Below, in pieces: positions 59,584 through 64,000 of a stretch of DNA of 64,000 nt. Each line of letters starts with the position of its first letter. The stretch's first letter is position 1. The stretch lies in assembly GCF_040958095.1 (NCBI RefSeq), contig NC_091227.1:13761262-13825261 (forward strand). Direction: 5' to 3'. A model generated the notes under the pieces. It had not been told where the DNA came from. It saw nothing but the letters and a program-made list of their open reading frames with translations, and did no database searches. The translations under genes and the position numbers were made by a program. The DNA comes from Procambarus clarkii. Lineage: Eukaryota; Arthropoda; Malacostraca; Decapoda; Cambaridae.

Positions 59584-59681
59584 GACGACCATAGAATTTA
59601 GAATTCTATGGTCGTCGACCATAGACCTAGGTCCTAATGACCTAGTTCTATGGTCGAAAATTCGACCATAGAACTAGGTCA
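59584..59681. repeat. Two adjacent perfect palindromes
   Basis: Palindrome 1: 59584-59598 pairs with 59602-59616 (15-bp arms, 3-nt loop). Palindrome 2: 59638-59658 pairs with 59661-59681 (21-bp arms, 2-nt loop). Both contain CCATAGAA / TTCTATGG. Confidence 0.9.
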
Positions 59682-59719
59682 GAAGTAACTGACCTAGTTT
59701 GGTGGTCCCATTGTTGTTG

Positions 59720-60720
59720 ACCCGCCTATGAGATGACATCCTAAATCTCTTGGAACCAGCTTCACTGTGGTCCAAATCACTCCTAAATCTGAGCATAAAC
59801 TGCCTTATTATGGCATGACCTGAAGAGATAGTTCAATATGTGAAGCTACAGATGTTGGCAGATATGTTCGAGCTCCAATCACATAGGAAGGTCACATTTA
59901 AGACCTGAAGCATCGACCACAGAAATGAAGATGGGTTACTTTGAGTATTCTAAAACAATTTTGTTTAGGAATTGGTTATAGCATTGGCTATACCATGAAA
60001 ATTATTGATAACTTCTGGAGAAAGAAAATACAGGTTTAAGCTTAATTTACACATCTATCGACGGTGGAGATACAAATATTTAAGTTAACAGCTTATTACA
60101 GCAGATGATGCATCATAGAGTCCCGGGATAATGTAGTGTTCTGGCCTTGGGTAAAAAATAATATAACACAGTGTGAGAAAAAGTTGTTGTGATTCGCGAG
60201 TCGCATGACCGTTCCTACAACTTTGCAGCAAATAACTATTGACACAAACCCAATTGCGAGATCAGGGGAACTGATCCCACAAATAACATTTCTCTGATTT
60301 GCATGAAGAACTTTTGTGAATTTGGAACAGCAAGTGTCAACGTTGAATGAGATTTACATAAACTGACCGGAACAATGAAGTGAAATGTCTTTTGATACTA
60401 AAAAATAACACAGAAGTTTATGGAAGCATTCTTAGCAATCCCTAAGATGTGAGATTTCACTCGTAAACAATATTATATTGGTAAAAAAACTATGGTTTGC
60501 AATAGGCGCTATTGAAATATAACAGGTAATTGACCCGAGTAAGCGGAAATGCGACTGCCAAAAACAGTTTTACTGGAATTAGATTAAATTTACATATGTC
60601 CAAGGGAGTGAATTAATTAAAAAAGACTTACGAGAACAGGACAGCAAGGTGCGAGTTACTGAACTATTTACGGAGCGTCGAGGCTGTTGTTTGAAGCAGG
60701 GAGCAAGGAGGCATTAATTT
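59720..60720. other. No gene seen
   Basis: Unique AT-rich sequence without coding signals. Confidence 0.4.
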
Positions 60721-60744
60721 ACGAGTGAATACCATTGGAACTAC

Positions 60745-61142
60745 CAATATATGAGTGAATACCATCAGATCCATCAATATATGAGTGAATACCATCAGAT
60801 CCATCAATATATGAGTGAATACCATCAGATCCATCAATATATGAGCGAATACCATCAGATCCATCAATATATGAGTGAGTACCATCAGATCCATCAATAT
60901 ATGAGTGAATACCATCAGATCCATCAATATATGAGTGAATACCATCAGATCCATCAATATATGAGTGAGTACCATCAGATCCATCAATATATGAGTGAAT
61001 ACCATCAGATCCATCAATATATGAGCGAATACCATCAGATCCATCAATATATGAGTGAATACCATCAGATCCATCAATATATGAGTGAATACCATCAGAT
61101 CCATCAATATATGAGTGAATACCATCAGATCCATCAATATAT
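60745..61142. repeat. 30-bp minisatellite, about 13 copies, with a terminal inverted unit
   Basis: Unit ATGAGTGAATACCATCAGAT plus CCATCAATAT, very uniform. Immediately right (61150-61168) lies CATATATTGATGGATCT, the inverse of the unit end. Frames on both strands are open because the period is a multiple of three. Confidence 0.95.
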
Positions 61143-61422
61143 GAGAGTCTCATATATTGATGGATCTATTGATGCTCCTTGCTCTGGAGCATCTGAGACC
61201 CCATTTCTCAGACTGCAAGGAGCCCAGGACAAAAACAGAAGGACTCGACTCCCTCATGCATAGGATTATCATGTATAAGCATATTGGAATAACGGATAAC
61301 AGCTTAATTATGATTTACATACTGCATCTGAGGACGAAGAAAATGAGAAAATGGCATAACCAGGTGATATATATTTTTTAGATTATTGCATTATTTTCTT
61401 TGAGGGGGGGGGGGGGGGAGGG

Positions 61423-61490
61423 TACCACCTTTGGTGCATTTGTGGGAACTCATAGCATGAGAGAAGGAAATGTCGTTTATTTCAAGGTCA
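61423..61490. repeat. Dispersed repeat beside a G homopolymer
   Basis: TACCACCTTTGGTGCATTTG, as at 3065, preceded by an interrupted G tract of about 15 bases (61405-61422). Confidence 0.5.
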
Positions 61491-61497
61491 GAATATG

Positions 61498-61695
61498 AAA
61501 GAACTCGTATTTCGGTCCATTCTGGACCGACACGACGTGATTATAGTCTACGACTACGGACCGAAACGTCATCTTTTCATTTTCTGATGTGTGGTTTGGA
61601 TATCATATCTTCAATGGATATCATATCTTCAATGGATATCATATCTTCAATGGATATCATATCTTCAACCACGTTATTGTTACTCATCGTCTGCA
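61498..61695. mobile_element. Diverged R1 fold-back interrupted by 18-bp repeats
   Basis: TTTCGGTCCATTCTGGACCG and GGACCGAAACGTCATC arms. Between the TGTGTGGTT end and the CCACGTTATTGTTACTCATC end sit four copies of GATATCATATCTTCAATG (61604-61668). Confidence 0.6.
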
Positions 61696-61914
61696 GTATT
61701 TGGAGAAGAATCATGTCACTTGGTCTCTGAATTCGTATGAGGATTTGCTTTTACCACTCATGTTTTTGTTAACATATACTATTGTTAACAAAACTATTGT
61801 TTTGTTAACATACTCTATTGTGCCAAATTCCACGGTAACAAAACTGATTAGTTACAGAAGAGGAACTTTCCAAAAATATATATTTATAAAACGTGACATC
61901 AACGTTCAAGCATT

Positions 61915-62125
61915 CAGAGCAGTAGGTGGGGCTCGAACATACGCTTGCAGGGTTATTGCCCACGCTGCTATAGCCACTGGACTATGAGATGCGATAAAAG
62001 CAAGGTGGTCTGAAAGCTGGCTGCTAGAATTTAACCCAGCCAAATGCATAGTTATGAGGTGCAACAAGATACTAACATCAGCGACATATGACAAACTGGC
62101 CAAAGTCCATTTATCCTACAGAAAG
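61915..62125. mobile_element. tRNA-like SINE head next to LINE RT fragment
   Basis: 61922-61985 on the minus strand reads GTCCAGTGGCTATAGCAGCG ... GTTCGAGCCCC (A and B box-like). From 62005 the plus strand encodes WSESWLLEFNPAKCIVMR, a post-RT motif of CR1/L2-type LINEs. Confidence 0.45.
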
Positions 62126-62186
62126 TTGGAAAGACGAGCCTTTAGGGTCCTACATCTATAATTAGGGTCCTATATAACCTGTATAT

Positions 62187-62275
62187 CAGTTGATTGACAG
62201 TTGAGAGGCCGGGCCAAAGATCCAGAGCTCAACCCCCGCAAACACAACTAGGTGAATATAACTAGGTAAATACAC
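62187..62275 (+). mobile_element. LINE L1x 3'-terminal fragment
   Basis: TTGACAGTTGAGAGGCCGGG, CTCAACCCCCGCAAACACAA, then CTAGGTGAATATAACTAGGT terminal units and (CA)n. Confidence 0.65.
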
Positions 62276-62304
62276 ATACACACACACAAACACACACACG
62301 TTAT

Positions 62305-62395
62305 ATGACAAAGAGTGCTGTGAAGACGGGACACCACGAGCGTAGCTCTCATCCTGTAACTACACTTAGGTAATTACACTTAGGTAATTACACAC
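62305..62395 (+). mobile_element. LINE L2x 3'-terminal fragment
   Basis: GACGGGACACCACGAGCGTA, TCTCATCCTGTAACTACAC, then two tandem TTAGGTAATTACAC units and (CA)n. It is the inverse of 33380-33440. Confidence 0.65.
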
Positions 62396-62879
62396 ACACA
62401 CACACACATATATATACACACACACACACACATACACTACAAATATTGCAGCCATTAATACAAAAACAAATACCGACGTAATCACGAAATGTATCCGACA
62501 CAAATTGCTTAACTCCTGACTGATGTTTATAAAAAAAATTACTACCTAACTTTTGAGCATTTGTCAACATCATTGGAAGGTTTCAGGAGCTGACAGAAAT
62601 TCCTTTTCTGCACCGACACCAGTAATTATAGCCCAGGAAAACACTGCTCTATATATTTAACCATCTCTTTGTACCAGCTCAAATTGTACTACAAGCTCAT
62701 GGTTAGTAAATTTGAGTGACATTTTCCTGAAGTGACAGATGTAATTACTCGACAATTGTTCTCCTATACATAATTGCCTCGTAAAGCAGCTTATATCTTT
62801 GTAATTATGTGTTTACTTTGTAATTATTTGTTAAGCAATATGAATGCTATATTGATTAAGTTATACTGTGTTAGGGTGG

Positions 62880-63055
62880 TGGTTCTCCGGCCCCGACCAC
62901 GGCGGTTGGAGAAGGAGAGGAGGGACCTGCTGCATGGGTGACAGCTTCTCCTTCGTATCAACCTCCCCTGACTTTGCGCCCTGGAGAGGCCACTCCTGAC
63001 CCACAACCAGAGCGCAACTCCATAGTCTCCTGAGACTAATGGATGCCTACTACAA
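62880..63055 (-). mobile_element. Family C copy
   Basis: GCATGGGTGACAGCTTCTCC, TTGCGCCCTGGAGAGGCCAC, AACTCCATAGTCTCCTGAGA, ending ATGCCTACTACAA. Confidence 0.6.
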
Positions 63056-63270
63056 TACCGTATTGCAGTATAGCACACTAGATATCCAAAATACGTGGTG
63101 TATTATACAGCCACATTGTATTTTGCATATAAGTTCCGGACTAGCACTGAACGCCTACGGAGCAGCACTGTCAAATTTTCATTTGTCTGTCGGTACCACT
63201 AAATATGAATGAATGTTTCAGAAAATTTACACGGATTTTGTGCTGAAAATACATCACAAGTAGGGGAGGG

Positions 63271-63355
63271 GGGGGTGGATAATACACAAGATATACTGTG
63301 AATAGGTGTATAATACACAAGATATACTGTGTAAGGGTGTATAATACACAAAATA
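63271..63355. repeat. Short 28-bp tandem repeat
   Basis: Three copies of ATAATACACAAGATATACTG with GTGNANGGGTGT. Confidence 0.75.
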
Positions 63356-63770
63356 TTAACGAAATTTAAACAAAGTAAATATTTTTAAGTATTTAGGAAA
63401 ACTTGGTCAATAACCTTCACCTTTACGCTTCTTAAACTCGTACAAAAATACATTGTAATTCTGAGTGAGACATGAAATTGTAAAGGCGCAAAACATTACG
63501 AGCAAACATCACCCCCACTCTAAGTAAAGATACAAGAAAGATTGCCTAAACCATTTCTACAAAGTATCCCTTCATATATGGAGAGACGGTCAAGTGCCTG
63601 AAAAGTAATTTAGGTATAAAATCCTAATCTATTCATCCAGCTCATCAAGTCTTAAAATCAGTTCTTCTTTCCCCTAAACCCCCACAAAAAATCAGTTAAA
63701 TTTTTAGGAAATAGGTCTCTGTGGTCCAATGAGACCAAAGGGTTCCATCCTTAGAGGATATATAAAGAGG

Positions 63771-63801
63771 ATTATATATATCCTTAGAGGATATATATAA
63801 T
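63771..63801. repeat. Palindrome
   Basis: ATTATATATATCCT pairs with AGGATATATATAAT across a 3-nt loop. The TTAGAGGATATATA motif is repeated nearby. Confidence 0.8.
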
Positions 63802-64000
63802 CTGAATGAGTATTCATTTAGGCCCCTTAACTCGACGTTTGGTTCCATCCATAGAGGATGGAACACTTAGTATATCTCCTATCCTTGGCCAAATGATAGG
63901 GTTCACAAGCCTGGTAGACGAAGCCCTCAATCCTTCTCTAGAAAAAGGTTGTGTTCCATGGGGAAACTGTAGAGAGAGAGAGCCGGCTTTGTTATCCTTC

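Noticed and set aside
60664-61263. Repetitive 140-170-residue frames on both strands
   Set aside because: 30-bp satellite; the period is a multiple of three so all frames remain open.

Overview
This window is nuclear DNA of a decapod crustacean. The evidence is a cluster of hemocyanin genes carrying the complete crustacean type-3 copper signature, set in a gene-poor background of LINE fragments, tRNA-derived SINEs, fold-back elements and very long microsatellites. Crayfish or lobster seems likely from the repeat style, but the genus cannot be decided from the sequence alone.

Layout. (1) At 360-447 (minus) lies the first exon of a hemocyanin gene whose remainder is off the left edge. (2) A complete three-exon hemocyanin gene lies on the minus strand (6069-10396). 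(3) A second complete three-exon hemocyanin gene lies on the plus strand (19262-23338). All three first exons are exactly 88 nt, both second exons are exactly 1524 nt, and the three promoters share the same ordered motif blocks ending in TATATAAGG. The 8.8 kb between the two complete genes is a divergent intergenic region filled with SINEs, minisatellites and fold-back DNA. (4) From about 23.6 kb to the right edge I see no further conventional host gene. The DNA is a mosaic of LINE 3' ends and RT fragments (about 30-36 kb, 40.6 kb, 50-51.5 kb, 62 kb), Penelope-like tails (42.1 and 57.6 kb), at least four SINE or SINE-like families, a roughly 70-bp-armed fold-back family, and large minisatellites.

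The standout is 27198-29840 (minus). Read in one frame it is 881 codons with no frameshift. It contains 20 in-frame TAA/TAG codons (10 each), no internal in-frame TGA, and ends in TGA. The conceptual product has an N-terminal signal-like segment, a short polybasic site, a cysteine-bearing ectodomain, one strong transmembrane segment near the C-terminus, and a tail made of an 11-residue repeat (33-bp DNA repeat). That pattern is what a gene using a ciliate-like code (UAA/UAG sense, UGA stop) would give, and it is hard to get by random decay. Origin and function are unknown: a captured viral or ciliate-type surface glycoprotein is possible, and decay with chance absence of TGA is the alternative.

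The hemocyanin genes encode the hemolymph oxygen carrier. Their shared promoter blocks suggest co-regulation, and the uneven protein divergence suggests recent sequence homogenisation between inverted copies.
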